Below, in pieces: positions 55,604 through 63,803 of a DNA stretch of 64,000 bases. Below the pieces are notes generated by a model. The model had not been told where the DNA came from, made no database searches, and was given only the letters and a program-made list of their open reading frames with translations. This DNA is from JACVRW01 sp040509755 (GTDB lineage Bacteria > Actinomycetota > Thermoleophilia > Solirubrobacterales > Thermoleophilaceae): positions 7,155 through 71,154 of the forward strand of contig JBEVKF010000070.1 of NCBI GenBank assembly GCA_040509755.1. Direction: 5' to 3'. Numbering within the stretch: the first letter of the stretch is position 1; every line of letters begins with the position of its first letter. The position numbers were made by a program, and so were the translations under genes.

Positions 55604-56977
55604 GTGTTCCTGATCGCCCACGGCATCTCGGTCCGCACGGACCTGCCGGTGCCGGAGGTCATCTTCTGGTGGGCCGCCTCGATCGTCCTTGTGGTGTCCT
55701 TCGTCGGGCTGGCGACGCTGTGGCCGAAGCCGCGGCTCCAGGACCCGGCCTGGCGGCCGCTGCCGGGGGGCGTCGGGCGAGTGCTGGCGAGCCGGCCGGT
55801 CGAGATCGTCTGCGGCGCAATCGGCGTCTTCCTGTTCGCGCTGACGATCTACGCGGGCTTCGCGGGCTCCCAGAGCACCACCGCCAACTGGACGCCCATC
55901 TTCATCTTCGTGATCTTTTGGCTGGCGTTCGTGCCGCTGGGCATCCTGTTCGGCGACGTCTTCCGAGCGTTCAACCCGTGGCGGGCGATCGGCCGCGCCG
56001 TCGCCTGGATCGTGCGGACGGTCTCGCGCGCCGAATTGCCCGAGCCGCTCGCATATCCCGCCTGGCTGGGCCGCTGGCCGGCCGCTGCAGGGATCTTCGG
56101 CTTCGCGACGATCGAGCTGGTCTACGCGGGCCGCAACCAGCCGAAGAACCTCGCCATCGCGGTGCTGGTGTACTCGGCGCTGACGTTCATCGGGATGGCG
56201 CTCTACGGCGTCGAGCGCTGGGTGAACCGGGGGGAGGCTTTCTCGGTGTACTTCAACCTCTTCTCGCGGATCTCCGTGTTCGAGGCGCGCGACGGGGTGG
56301 TCGGGCTTCGGAAGCCGCTGTCCGGGCTGCCGCAGCTCAGGCCGATCCCCGGAACGGTTCCGCTGCTCATGGTGATGATCGGGACCGTCTCGTTCGACGG
56401 CTTCACGAACAAGCGCACGTGGAACAGCCGCTCACCGGACATCGCCCAGTTCTTCCAGGACCACCTCAGCCTGTCGCCGGAGCATTCGCTCGAGCTGGCG
56501 TTCCTGCTCGGCCTGCTCGCGATGGTCCTGTTCATCTCGGGCTTCTACTGGCTCGGCATCCTGGGCGCGCGAAGCGTGGGCGGGGGCTTCAGCGCCCGGG
56601 AGCTCGCGGGCCAGTTCGTGCACACGCTGGTGCCGATCGCGGCCGCGTACGTGGGCGCCCACTACTTCACGCTGCTGCTCTACCAGGGCCAGGCGATGGC
56701 CTACCTGGCCTCGGATCCGCTCGGGGACGGATCGAATATCTTCGGCACCGCCGGGTGGACGGTGCACTACGGCCTGATTGGGTCGAATGTGGAGTGGTAT
56801 GTGAAGGTGGCGATGATCGTCTCTGGCCACGTGGCCGGCCTGATCCTGGCGCATGACCGGGCCATCGCCATCTACCGCGACGCGCGCCAGGCGGTGCGCT
56901 CCCAGTACTGGATGCTGGGCGTGATGCTCGGCTTCACGCTGCTCGCCATCTGGCTGGTCTCGGAGTCGAACACGTGA
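55604..56977 (+). CDS. Polytopic membrane protein, fenitrothion-hydrolase-FedB-like (457 aa)
   Basis: About ten to eleven membrane spans, beginning MFLIAHGISVRTDLPVPEVI. Conserved features visible: FVPLGILFGDVFRAFNPWRA, AYPAWLGRWPAAAGIFGFAT, EAFSVYFNLFSRISVFEARD, TVSFDGFTNKRTW and HYFTLLLYQGQAMAYLASDP. Actinobacterial homologues are often annotated fenitrothion hydrolase, after a membrane subunit of that multi-component enzyme, but a hydrolase role is not shown by any motif here. Pairing with a cupredoxin suggests a copper- or redox-linked membrane complex (inference). Confidence 0.7.
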   Translation: MFLIAHGISVRTDLPVPEVIFWWAASIVLVVSFVGLATLWPKPRLQDPAWRPLPGGVGRVLASRPVEIVCGAIGVFLFALTIYAGFAGSQSTTANWTPIFIFVIFWLAFVPLGILFGDVFRAFNPWRAIGRAVAWIVRTVSRAELPEPLAYPAWLGRWPAAAGIFGFATIELVYAGRNQPKNLAIAVLVYSALTFIGMALYGVERWVNRGEAFSVYFNLFSRISVFEARDGVVGLRKPLSGLPQLRPIPGTVPLLMVMIGTVSFDGFTNKRTWNSRSPDIAQFFQDHLSLSPEHSLELAFLLGLLAMVLFISGFYWLGILGARSVGGGFSARELAGQFVHTLVPIAAAYVGAHYFTLLLYQGQAMAYLASDPLGDGSNIFGTAGWTVHYGLIGSNVEWYVKVAMIVSGHVAGLILAHDRAIAIYRDARQAVRSQYWMLGVMLGFTLLAIWLVSESNT

Positions 56978-57096
56978 TGCTGCCGATCGCCCACGCCGGC
57001 CACTGGCTGACCGGCATCGCCTACTTCCTGCCGGTCATCTGCTTCCTGGTCTGGCTGGGGATCACCCAGCTGCGGGAGCGTCGCCGGAAGAGCTAG
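56977..57096 (+). CDS. 39-residue single-span membrane protein
   Basis: MLPIAHAGHWLTGIAYFLPV continues ICFLVWLGITQLRERRRKS. The ATG overlaps the previous stop (TGATG), so it is coupled to the polytopic protein. One membrane span with two His in its N-terminal half (PIAHAGHWL) and a basic C-terminus, the pattern of a small subunit of a membrane complex, possibly a metal-binding one. Its last four bases overlap the convergent reductase gene. Confidence 0.7.
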   Translation: MLPIAHAGHWLTGIAYFLPVICFLVWLGITQLRERRRKS

Positions 57097-57614
57097 AGGG
57101 TGTAGACGAGCTCGACCGAGCCGCCGGGCAGAGCGCGCGAGCTCTCCAGCGTCAGCGGGGTGGCGGGATCGACCGCGTCGGTCAGGCGCATGCCGCCGCC
57201 GAGGAACACCGGCACCACGAGCAGGCCGAGCCTGTCGAGTGCCCCGAGCGCGCGGTAGGTCTCGATCGTCTTCGGCCCGCCCACGAGGTGAACGTCGCCG
57301 CCGCGGTTGGCCTCGCGGAGCTGATCGAGCAGCGCCTGTGGGTCGGTGTCGACCACGACGTGGTCGGGCGTGCCCTCGGGGCGGTGCGATCCGAGCACGA
57401 ACACGTCGAGGCCGGGCCACGGCCACCTGCTCGCGGTAAGAGCCGGCTCGAACGTGGTCCGTCCCATCAGGACGGCGTCGAGGGTCTGCTGGAACTCCGG
57501 GAAGCCGTGGCTCTGACCCGAGATGAACGCCGGATCCGCGATCAGCGACGGCCACCCGTCCGGCGTCGTGACAAAGCCATCGGCACTCATGCTGAGACGC
57601 GTGCGGATCTGCAT
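57093..57614 (-). CDS. RibD/dihydrofolate-reductase-like protein (173 aa)
   Basis: DHFR-fold protein: TRLSMSADGFVTTPDGWPSL at the N-terminus, LDAVLMGRTTFEPALTA, HLVGGPKTIETYRALGALDR and LGLLVVPVFLGGGMRLTD. This is the RibD C-terminal-domain branch common in actinobacteria; NADPH-binding is expected, the substrate is not known. The start ATG is at 57614. Confidence 0.87.
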   Translation of the reverse strand: MQIRTRLSMSADGFVTTPDGWPSLIADPAFISGQSHGFPEFQQTLDAVLMGRTTFEPALTASRWPWPGLDVFVLGSHRPEGTPDHVVVDTDPQALLDQLREANRGGDVHLVGGPKTIETYRALGALDRLGLLVVPVFLGGGMRLTDAVDPATPLTLESSRALPGGSVELVYTL

Positions 57615-57688
57615 CTGAGCTAGTACAGCTGATCAGCTCCGGGTTGCCTACATGGGGGATGCGTCAGCAATTCCGAGATGATGCGCTC

Positions 57689-58057
57689 ATGGACTGGAAG
57701 CTGGAGCTCATCACCGTGCCGGTCAGCGACGTCGACCGGGCCAAGACGTTCTACACGGACCGGGTCGGGTTCAACGCCGACCACGACCACACGGTCAGCG
57801 ACGAGCTCCGGTTCGTTCAGCTGACACCGCCCGGGTCGGCCTGCTCGATCGCGATCGGGATGGGCCTGACCGAGATGGCGCCCGGCTCGCTGCAGAACAT
57901 TCAGCTCGTCGTATCGGACATCGAGGCCGCCCGAGCCGAGTTGCTCGAGCGCGGGGTCGAGGTCAGCGAGGTCAGCGAGCTGCCCGGCGGACAGTTCGTA
58001 TTCTTCTCAGATCCGGACGGGAACGGCTGGGTGGTTCAGCTGCCGGCCGGCGCGTAG
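57689..58057 (+). CDS. VOC-family protein (122 aa)
   Basis: Glyoxalase-fold: LELITVPVSDVDRAKTFYTD, GFNADHDHTVSDELRFVQLT, NIQLVVSDIEAARAELLERG and FVFFSDPDGNGWVVQLPAG. The first unit lacks the usual metal His at its start (LITVPVSD) so an antibiotic-binding or non-enzymatic role is possible. ATG 57689 is chosen; 15 extra residues upstream do not fit the fold. Not closely similar to the VOC protein at 5747. Confidence 0.83.
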   Translation: MDWKLELITVPVSDVDRAKTFYTDRVGFNADHDHTVSDELRFVQLTPPGSACSIAIGMGLTEMAPGSLQNIQLVVSDIEAARAELLERGVEVSEVSELPGGQFVFFSDPDGNGWVVQLPAGA

Positions 58058-58081
58058 ATCACCCCTAAGAAGTAGATCTTC

Positions 58082-58096
58082 ACCCCCTACGGGGGT
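58082..58096 (+). terminator. Short GC hairpin after the VOC gene
   Basis: ACCCCC, TAC loop, GGGGGT, located 24 bases past the stop and 33 bases before the metallophosphoesterase start. Six G-C-rich pairs, no T run; plausible terminator. Confidence 0.45.
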
Positions 58097-58129
58097 CGTG
58101 CCCGAACCCGCTGCGTGCCAGGGTGAATC

Positions 58130-59542
58130 ATGCGCCGACCACCGGTCTCGGCGTGTGTCCTGACCATCCTGTTGGTCTCGTTTGTCTGGGTAGGCCGGGC
58201 GTCCGCTGCGGACCCCGTGATCGCCGCGGCCGGTGACATCGCGTGCGCGCACGACGACCCGCACTACAACGGCGGCGCGGGCTCCCCCGGCTTCTGCCGC
58301 CAGCGGGCGACCTCGGACGTGATGGTGGGCGCGGGCCTGGCCGCCGTTCTTCCGCTCGGCGACATCCAGTACGACAGCGCGTCCGCCACCGAGTTGAGCC
58401 TGGTCTACGACCCGACCTGGGGGCGCGTCAAGTCGATCAGCCGCCCCGTGCTGGGGAACCACGAGGGCGCGGGCGCGGACTACTTCGACTACTTCAACGG
58501 CAAGGGTGTGGCGGACGGCCCGGCCGGGCAGCGCGGCAAGGGGTGGTACAGCTTCGACGTCGGCGGCTGGCACATCGTCGCGCTCAACTCGAACTGCGGC
58601 CGCGTTGGCTGTACGGCCGGATCGGAGCAGGAGCAGTGGCTGCGCGCGGACCTCGCGGCTCATCCGACGACCTGCACGCTCGCGTACTGGCACCACCCGC
58701 GTTACAGCTCCGGGCACGACGGCAGCAACGCGTTCATGCAGCCGCTGTGGCAGGCGCTCGACGACGGCGGCGCCGAGATCGTGCTCTCCGGCCACAGCCA
58801 CGACTACGAGCGCTTCGCCCCGCTCGACCCCACCGGTGCCGCGGCGCCCGACGACGACGGCATCCGCCAGTTCGTCGTGGGCACCGGCGGTGCGTTCTTC
58901 ACCGGCGGCCTCGACACCCTGATCCCGAACAGCCAGATCGCTCAGAACGACACGTTCGGCGTCCTGTTCCTCACGCTCCACGACACGTCCTACGACTGGC
59001 GGTTCGTGTCCGAGGTGGGCGGGACGTTCACGGACACGGGCACGACGCTGTGCCGGGATGCGCCGCCTCCGCCCCCGCCTCCGCCTCCGCCTCCTCCGCC
59101 GCCACCGCCCCCTCCGCCCCCTCCGCCACCACCTCCGCCTCCGGATCCCCCCGCCGAGCCGCCCCCGGCTGAGCCGAACCCGCCTCCGGGCCCGGCGGCG
59201 TCGCCTGTGGGCGATCGAACGGCGCCCGTGGTCTCGAGCCTCAGGCTCGACGGCGCGACCTTCCGTTACAGGGTCTCCGAGGACGCTCTCGTCACGTTCC
59301 GGATCCGGCGGTGCCGCTTCGCGGCGCAGGGTAGCCACGGCAGCCGGACATGCTTCCCGCGCTCACCCGTGAAGAGCTTCACCCAGCGCGCGAAGAACGG
59401 CAAGAACGCCAGGAGATATGGCGGGCTCGGGCGGCTGCAGCCGGGTACCTACCTCGCTCGGGTGCTCGCGACGGATGCGGCCGGAAACCGCTCGCGAGGA
59501 GTGACGGTGCGCTTCAGGGTCGCCGGCCCTGCGCGAACCTAA
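58130..59542 (+). CDS. Secreted metallophosphoesterase with polyproline linker and C-terminal sandwich (470 aa)
   Basis: Signal peptide (ACVLTILLVSFVWVGRASAA), then the same calcineurin-type catalytic domain as the protein at 9769: AAAGDIACAHDD, LGDIQYDSASATE, LGNHEGAGADY, HHPRYSSGHDGS and LSGHSHDYERFAPLD. In the third block the Asp of GNHD is Glu here. A linker of over 30 consecutive prolines (about 312-345) then leads to a beta-sandwich (about 375-470) with LDGATFRYRVSEDALVTF and TYLARVLATDAAGNRSRG, which is shared with the beta-helix protein at 30676. Probably a wall-spanning or surface-attached phosphatase. Confidence 0.85.
   Translation: MRRPPVSACVLTILLVSFVWVGRASAADPVIAAAGDIACAHDDPHYNGGAGSPGFCRQRATSDVMVGAGLAAVLPLGDIQYDSASATELSLVYDPTWGRVKSISRPVLGNHEGAGADYFDYFNGKGVADGPAGQRGKGWYSFDVGGWHIVALNSNCGRVGCTAGSEQEQWLRADLAAHPTTCTLAYWHHPRYSSGHDGSNAFMQPLWQALDDGGAEIVLSGHSHDYERFAPLDPTGAAAPDDDGIRQFVVGTGGAFFTGGLDTLIPNSQIAQNDTFGVLFLTLHDTSYDWRFVSEVGGTFTDTGTTLCRDAPPPPPPPPPPPPPPPPPPPPPPPPPPPDPPAEPPPAEPNPPPGPAASPVGDRTAPVVSSLRLDGATFRYRVSEDALVTFRIRRCRFAAQGSHGSRTCFPRSPVKSFTQRAKNGKNARRYGGLGRLQPGTYLARVLATDAAGNRSRGVTVRFRVAGPART
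59061..59160 (+). repeat. Low-complexity CCGCCTCCGCCC tract encoding polyproline
   Basis: About 100 bases built almost entirely from CCG/CCT/CCC/CCA codons. It encodes the flexible or extended proline linker of the metallophosphoesterase and is a likely site of length change by slippage. Confidence 0.9.
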
Positions 59543-60057
59543 GACGGGAGCCGTCGACCGAGCCGGTCCAGTGCGCGGAGCAGGGCTCGCTGCAGCGCGA
59601 TTGGGATGCGGGGCAGGAAGAATTCGGCCTCGTGCGGTTTAGCGCTCGCCATGCGCAGCGGGTTGCCGCGGCCTTTGGCGTTCACGTGGCCGGCGCGGTC
59701 CAGGGCGAAGCTGCGTTCGATGAATCGCTCGTAGGTGAGTGCAGGTCTTAGCTCGGCGACCATCTCGACATCCTCATTCCCAGCAGGGCCAACTGTGTGC
59801 GACTCCCCGGGCGGACTGACCACGGTGTCGCCGGGCGAGAGCACACGGTCAGCTCCACCACTTCTGGACCGCACAGACCCACTGACCACTGTGATGCGTT
59901 CCTCCTGATGCGGATGAACGTGCAGCGGCGGATGTGTGGCGCCGCCGCGCATCCAAAGGTCGAAGCTCAGTAGCTCGCCGCCGCTGCTGGCGGTGCTCTC
60001 ACGGCAGATCACGCGCATCCCCATGTTCGGAGCTTCAATCGTCTCGCCCGGATGCAT
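59539..60057 (-). CDS. Cupin-domain protein (172 aa)
   Basis: Cupin barrel with motif 1 HPPLHVHPHQEERITVVSGS (two His, Glu) and motif 2 LSPGDTVVSPPGESHTVGPA (His), the complete metal-ligand set. A C-terminal helical extension (FFLPRIPIALQRALLRALDR) distinguishes it. Likely a small-molecule-binding or dioxygenase-type protein; the function is not assigned. It overlaps the end of the convergent phosphoesterase by four bases. Confidence 0.83.
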   Translation of the reverse strand: MHPGETIEAPNMGMRVICRESTASSGGELLSFDLWMRGGATHPPLHVHPHQEERITVVSGSVRSRSGGADRVLSPGDTVVSPPGESHTVGPAGNEDVEMVAELRPALTYERFIERSFALDRAGHVNAKGRGNPLRMASAKPHEAEFFLPRIPIALQRALLRALDRLGRRLPS

Positions 60058-60103
60058 CGCTTGGATCCTCGCACTCCGACGAGGCGAGGGGCGGTGGGTT
60101 GTG

Positions 60104-61522
60104 TCAGCGGCGACGGATGATCCGCACGCGCGTCACGTTGGTGCGCGACTGGCCCGCGCCGTTGCGGGCGGCCAGGGTGGCCTGGCCGCGGCGGCAGGGC
60201 GCGGAGTGGAGCCAGCGGCGGGCGCTGAGTGGCACGCGCATCCTCACCGTCTTGCGCTGACCGGCGCGGATCGCCAACCGGGCGCGGCCCAGGCGCAGGG
60301 TCGACAGTGCGCTTGAGCCGGCAAGCCGGCGGCGGGCGGTCAGCGTGGCACGGCCGGCGCAGCCGCCGGGCGTGCCGGCGGGGCAGCTCAGCACCGCCCG
60401 CACGTAGCGCCCATCGAAGCGCAGGCGGGTGGAGGCCAGCTTCACACCCGCAAACGCGCTCGGCTTGGACCCCGTCGGTGAGTTCCCACCACCCGCGGGC
60501 GGGGTGGAACCGCCGACCGGCTGGGCGACGAACTCGTCCGCGCCGATGTCGGTCGTCCCGACGGTGCGCGCGTCGCCGTCGACGTCGTTGGCGCCGTTCA
60601 GCGCGGAATCGGCGCCGGCGTCGATCGTCGGCGATCCGGCGGCCTGGCGATAGTTGCCCGCGGCGGCGTCCAGGAAGGCCGGCGCCGCGGTCTGGTTGTC
60701 GCCGCTGCCGGCAGGCGTGACGCTCGCGTTCGGGCCGTAGCCCATCGCGTTCGGGTAGTTGGAGCGCGAGGCGTCGACCGCGATGGTTGCCGCGGAGCCC
60801 TCAGCATCCGCTACCAGGCCGTACCCTCCCGGTCCGCCGCGAGCGATCACGTTGATCGTCCGGATCAACAGATTCGTCGGTGTGCCGAAGCCGCCGCCCA
60901 GGATGCCGATCCCGCCGGTGCCGGTGGCGATCGCGGTCACGTTACGCAGCGTGACCGTGGTGTTGGGCGTGCCGAGGTAGTAGACGTCGGAGCCGACGGC
61001 CGCACCGCCGTCGCCAGTCGCGATGAAGATGCTGTCCGTGACGGTGCTGTCATGTGCGATCAGGGTCGGCGTGTTCTGGATGGCCGCGGAGCGCGCGATC
61101 ACCTGGTCGACCGAAGCGAGCTCGACCACGAGCGTGCGGGCGCCTGGCGTCGGCTGCTCGATCTCCACGTAGCGGAGGTTGGATCCATGCTGGAGCCACA
61201 ACCCGTCCCCGTTGGGACCGGAGAAGTGCAGGCGCGGGCGCGGCTGGCCCGCCACGCCGTGGATCGTGATGGTGGCCGGGTCGTCCACGTCCTGGGTAAG
61301 GGTGTAATCGCCGGGGGTGACGATCACCTCGTCGCCGGCCTTGGCGCCTTCGACCGCCTGGCTGAAGTCGCACGGGGCGACGGCGTCGCAGCTCGTGCCC
61401 GACCCGGCGCTGCCGGCGTAGCGCTGCGTGGCCGCGGACGCGGCCGGGGCGTTCGACGCCGCCGCCGCGAGCGCAGCGAGAACGGACACGAGAGCGAGTC
61501 GGGAGGTGCGTGAGGTGAGCAT
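60104..61522 (-). CDS. Secreted beta-helix, choice-of-anchor Q protein (472 aa)
   Basis: Signal peptide (RLALVSVLAALAAAASNAPA, cleaved near ASA-AT), then a right-handed beta-helix region (GSGTSCDAVAPCDFSQAVEG, about 45-330) and the anchor-Q signature NDVDGDARTVGTTDIGADEF. It is followed by a Pro/Gly linker and a basic C-terminal domain of about 100 residues (LRFDGRYVRAVLSCPAGTPG, RATLTARRRLAGSSALS) different from the sandwich of the other anchor-Q protein at 30676. ATG 61522 gives the signal peptide; the frame is open slightly further. Confidence 0.8.
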   Translation of the reverse strand: MLTSRTSRLALVSVLAALAAAASNAPAASAATQRYAGSAGSGTSCDAVAPCDFSQAVEGAKAGDEVIVTPGDYTLTQDVDDPATITIHGVAGQPRPRLHFSGPNGDGLWLQHGSNLRYVEIEQPTPGARTLVVELASVDQVIARSAAIQNTPTLIAHDSTVTDSIFIATGDGGAAVGSDVYYLGTPNTTVTLRNVTAIATGTGGIGILGGGFGTPTNLLIRTINVIARGGPGGYGLVADAEGSAATIAVDASRSNYPNAMGYGPNASVTPAGSGDNQTAAPAFLDAAAGNYRQAAGSPTIDAGADSALNGANDVDGDARTVGTTDIGADEFVAQPVGGSTPPAGGGNSPTGSKPSAFAGVKLASTRLRFDGRYVRAVLSCPAGTPGGCAGRATLTARRRLAGSSALSTLRLGRARLAIRAGQRKTVRMRVPLSARRWLHSAPCRRGQATLAARNGAGQSRTNVTRVRIIRRR

Positions 61523-61656
61523 TCGCCCACCGTGCCATCGCGCCGCCCAGGTGGCCATTGGGGCAATCCGCCAACCTGCTGGCGGAATACCGACGGTTTG
61601 CAGACTGACTCGGTAGGGAAAGAAGGGCAGTTCTCAGTCGCTAGACTTAGTTTTCC

Positions 61657-62337
61657 ATGCAGATAGAACCTGTCCCTGAACTCTCGCCTGTCGTTCAGGA
61701 CTACGCGAAGGCGATCTACTCCCTCGAGCGCCGCAGCGACGAGCCGGTGGGCAACAACCAACTCGCCGAGCGGCTCGGCGTCCCCGCGGGCACGGCGTCC
61801 GCGATGGTCAAGCGTCTCGACGAGCTCGGACTCGCCGAGCACACCCCCTCTCACGGCGTGCGGCTCACCGCCGCTGGTCGCCGGGTGGCCCTTCGTACGC
61901 TGCGCCGCCACCGGCTCCTGGAGCTGTTCCTGACGGAGACCCTCGACCTGCCCTGGGATCGTGTGCACCAGGAGGCGGAGCTGCTTGAGCACTCGCTCTC
62001 CCATGAGCTCGAGACGGCCATCGCGGAGCGGCTTGGCAACCCGACGCACGATCCGCACGGCGATCCGATCCCGTCCGCGGAGCTGGAGTTCGAGGAGCCG
62101 GACACGGTGAGCCTCGCCCAGCTCGAGACGGGCGCTGAGGGCCGCTTCGTGCGCGTCTCGGACGCCGACCCCGCCGTCCTACGCCACTTGAGCGAGCGCG
62201 GCGTGAAGCCCGGACAGTGGCTGCGCCTCGTCGAACGCGATCCCTTCGGCGGCTCGCTTGTCGTCCGTCTCGGCCGCCGCACCGAGTCCCTCGGCCCCGA
62301 GATCGCACGCAGCATGCGTGTGGAGCCGTCAGCGTGA
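61657..62337 (+). CDS. DtxR/MntR-family metal-dependent regulator (226 aa)
   Basis: N-terminal helix-turn-helix (VQDYAKAIYSLERRSDEPVG, LAERLGVPAGTASAMVKRLD), metal-binding and dimerisation domain (HRLLELFLTETLDLPWDRVH, LLEHSLSHELETAIAERLG with the Glu/His ligand pattern) and a C-terminal SH3-like FeoA domain (LRLVERDPFGGSLVVRL). It senses Mn or Fe and represses uptake genes. Its stop overlaps the Nramp start (GTGA), so regulator and transporter form an autoregulated operon (inference). Confidence 0.9.
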   Translation: MQIEPVPELSPVVQDYAKAIYSLERRSDEPVGNNQLAERLGVPAGTASAMVKRLDELGLAEHTPSHGVRLTAAGRRVALRTLRRHRLLELFLTETLDLPWDRVHQEAELLEHSLSHELETAIAERLGNPTHDPHGDPIPSAELEFEEPDTVSLAQLETGAEGRFVRVSDADPAVLRHLSERGVKPGQWLRLVERDPFGGSLVVRLGRRTESLGPEIARSMRVEPSA

Positions 62338-63647
62338 GCGCGCCCGCAGACCTCAAGGTCGGCCGAGAGGGTGCGGCCGTCCTGCCGCCGCCCGGCGTCG
62401 TCGTACCCCGTGCGGGGCTCGAACGGGTGCGTCGCCGCGGACGCATTCGCGCGGCTCTTCCGCTCCTCGGCCCCGCTTTCGTCGCCGCCGTCGCCTATGT
62501 CGATCCGGGGAACTTCGCGACCAACATCGCCGGCGGCGCTCAGTACGGCTTCCTGCTTGTGTGGGTGATCCTCGCCGCCAACCTGATGGCGATGCTCGTG
62601 CAGTACCTGTCGGCGAAGATCGGCATCGCCAGCGGGCGCACGCTGCCCGCGCTCTGCCGCGAGGCCTTTCCGCGCCCGGTCACCTGGGGCCTGTGGATCC
62701 AGGCCGAGGCAATCGCTGTCGCAACGGACCTGGCCGAGTTCGTCGGCGCCGCGATCGCACTCAACCTTCTCTTCGGAGTGCCGCCACTCGTCGCCGGCGC
62801 CATGACGGCCGCGGTTGCGTTCGCGATCCTCGCGCTCCAGACGCGTGGCTACCGGCGCTTCGAGCTCGCCATCGCCGGGCTGCTCGGGATCGTCTTCCTG
62901 GGCTTCGCCTACGAGCTCAGCTTCGCCGGCGTAGACGCCGGCGGCCTCGCCGGAGGGCTGATCCCGGGCTTCGACGGCACCGACAGCGTGCTCTTGGCCG
63001 TCGGAATGCTCGGCGCCACGATCATGCCTCACGTGGTCTACCTGCACTCGGCCCTCACGAACGACCGTATCCGTCCAGGCTCGGATGCCGAGCGGCGCCG
63101 GCTCCTGCGCTTCCAGCGGCTCGACGTGGTGCTCGCGATGGGCCTCGCCGGGGTGATCAACCTGAGCATGCTCGTGGTGGCGGCCCAGCTCTTCCATGGC
63201 AACGGGCGGCCGCTCGTCGACACCCTCGAGGGGGCGCACTCGGAGCTCGGCGTGCTTGTCGGGGGCGGGGCGGCTCTCGCCTTCGCGGTCGCGCTGCTTG
63301 CGTCGGGCCTGTCGAGCTCGAGCGTCGGCACGTACGCCGGGCAGGTGGTGATGCAGGGCTTCATTCGGCGCCGCATCTCGCTCTTCTTGCGCCGCGCGAT
63401 CACGATGGCGCCTTCGCTCGTGGTGCTGGGACTGGGGCTCGACCCAACCACGATGCTGGTGATCTCGCAGGTGATTCTGTCCTTCGGAATCCCGTTCGCG
63501 CTCGTGCCGACGATCCTGCTCACGCGCCGGAGCGACCTGATGGGGTCGCTGGTGAACCGTCCCTACACCACTGCCGCGGCCAGCGTGGTCGCGGCGGTGA
63601 TCATCCTGCTCAACGCATTCCTGCTGTACGAGACGTTCTTCGGCTAA
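62334..63647 (+). CDS. mntH: Nramp-family Mn/Fe transporter (437 aa)
   Basis: Eleven-span Nramp protein. The first span carries YVDPGNFATNIAGGAQYGF (the DPGN metal site) and a later span ATIMPHVVYLHSALTND (MPH). A cytosolic leader of about 40 residues precedes. Proton-driven import of Mn2+ or Fe2+. GTG at 62334 overlaps the regulator stop. The stop TAA overlaps the stem of a terminator hairpin. Confidence 0.92.
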   Translation: MSAPADLKVGREGAAVLPPPGVVVPRAGLERVRRRGRIRAALPLLGPAFVAAVAYVDPGNFATNIAGGAQYGFLLVWVILAANLMAMLVQYLSAKIGIASGRTLPALCREAFPRPVTWGLWIQAEAIAVATDLAEFVGAAIALNLLFGVPPLVAGAMTAAVAFAILALQTRGYRRFELAIAGLLGIVFLGFAYELSFAGVDAGGLAGGLIPGFDGTDSVLLAVGMLGATIMPHVVYLHSALTNDRIRPGSDAERRRLLRFQRLDVVLAMGLAGVINLSMLVVAAQLFHGNGRPLVDTLEGAHSELGVLVGGGAALAFAVALLASGLSSSSVGTYAGQVVMQGFIRRRISLFLRRAITMAPSLVVLGLGLDPTTMLVISQVILSFGIPFALVPTILLTRRSDLMGSLVNRPYTTAAASVVAAVIILLNAFLLYETFFG

Positions 63648-63662
63648 GGCTGTGACGCCTTA
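63645..63662 (+). terminator. Terminator-like hairpin at the mntH stop
   Basis: TAAGGC, TGTGAC loop, GCCTTA; six pairs beginning at the TAA stop itself. Right after it begins the tRNA fragment. Confidence 0.45.
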
Positions 63663-63665
63663 AGC

Positions 63666-63707
63666 GCGAGCGACGGGACTCGAACCCGCGACCTCCGGCG
63701 TGACAAG
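63666..63707 (-). other. 3' fragment of a tRNA gene (Asp-like), candidate attachment site
   Basis: Minus strand reads an anticodon loop TTGTCAC (anticodon GTC, Asp), the 3' anticodon stem GCCGG, a short variable region, a complete T arm (GCGGG TTCGAGT CCCGT) and a 3' acceptor strand CGCTCGC. The 5' half (acceptor, D arm, 5' anticodon stem) is absent: the sequence beyond the loop does not pair. Such 3' tRNA pieces are typical right or left ends (att) of integrative elements. Confidence 0.6.
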
Positions 63708-63803
63708 CAAGTAGTTGATCGACCCACGCGGCCGGGATTCCGCACTAGCAGCGGCGTTCCGGGGTCGCGCTGCTTAAGAGCTGCTGGTGCGGGCGCATCA
63801 CCC

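Noticed and set aside
58070..58129. Pho box upstream of the second metallophosphoesterase
   Set aside because: CTTCACCCC and GGTGAA occur but are not 11-base direct repeats; the first belongs to a hairpin.
59061..59160. The CCG/CCT-rich tract as a regulatory or CRISPR-like repeat
   Set aside because: It is in frame and encodes the proline linker of the metallophosphoesterase; there are no spaced repeats.
63666..63780. Complete tRNA gene on the minus strand
   Set aside because: The 5' acceptor strand, D arm and 5' anticodon stem are missing; only the 3' part is tRNA-like.
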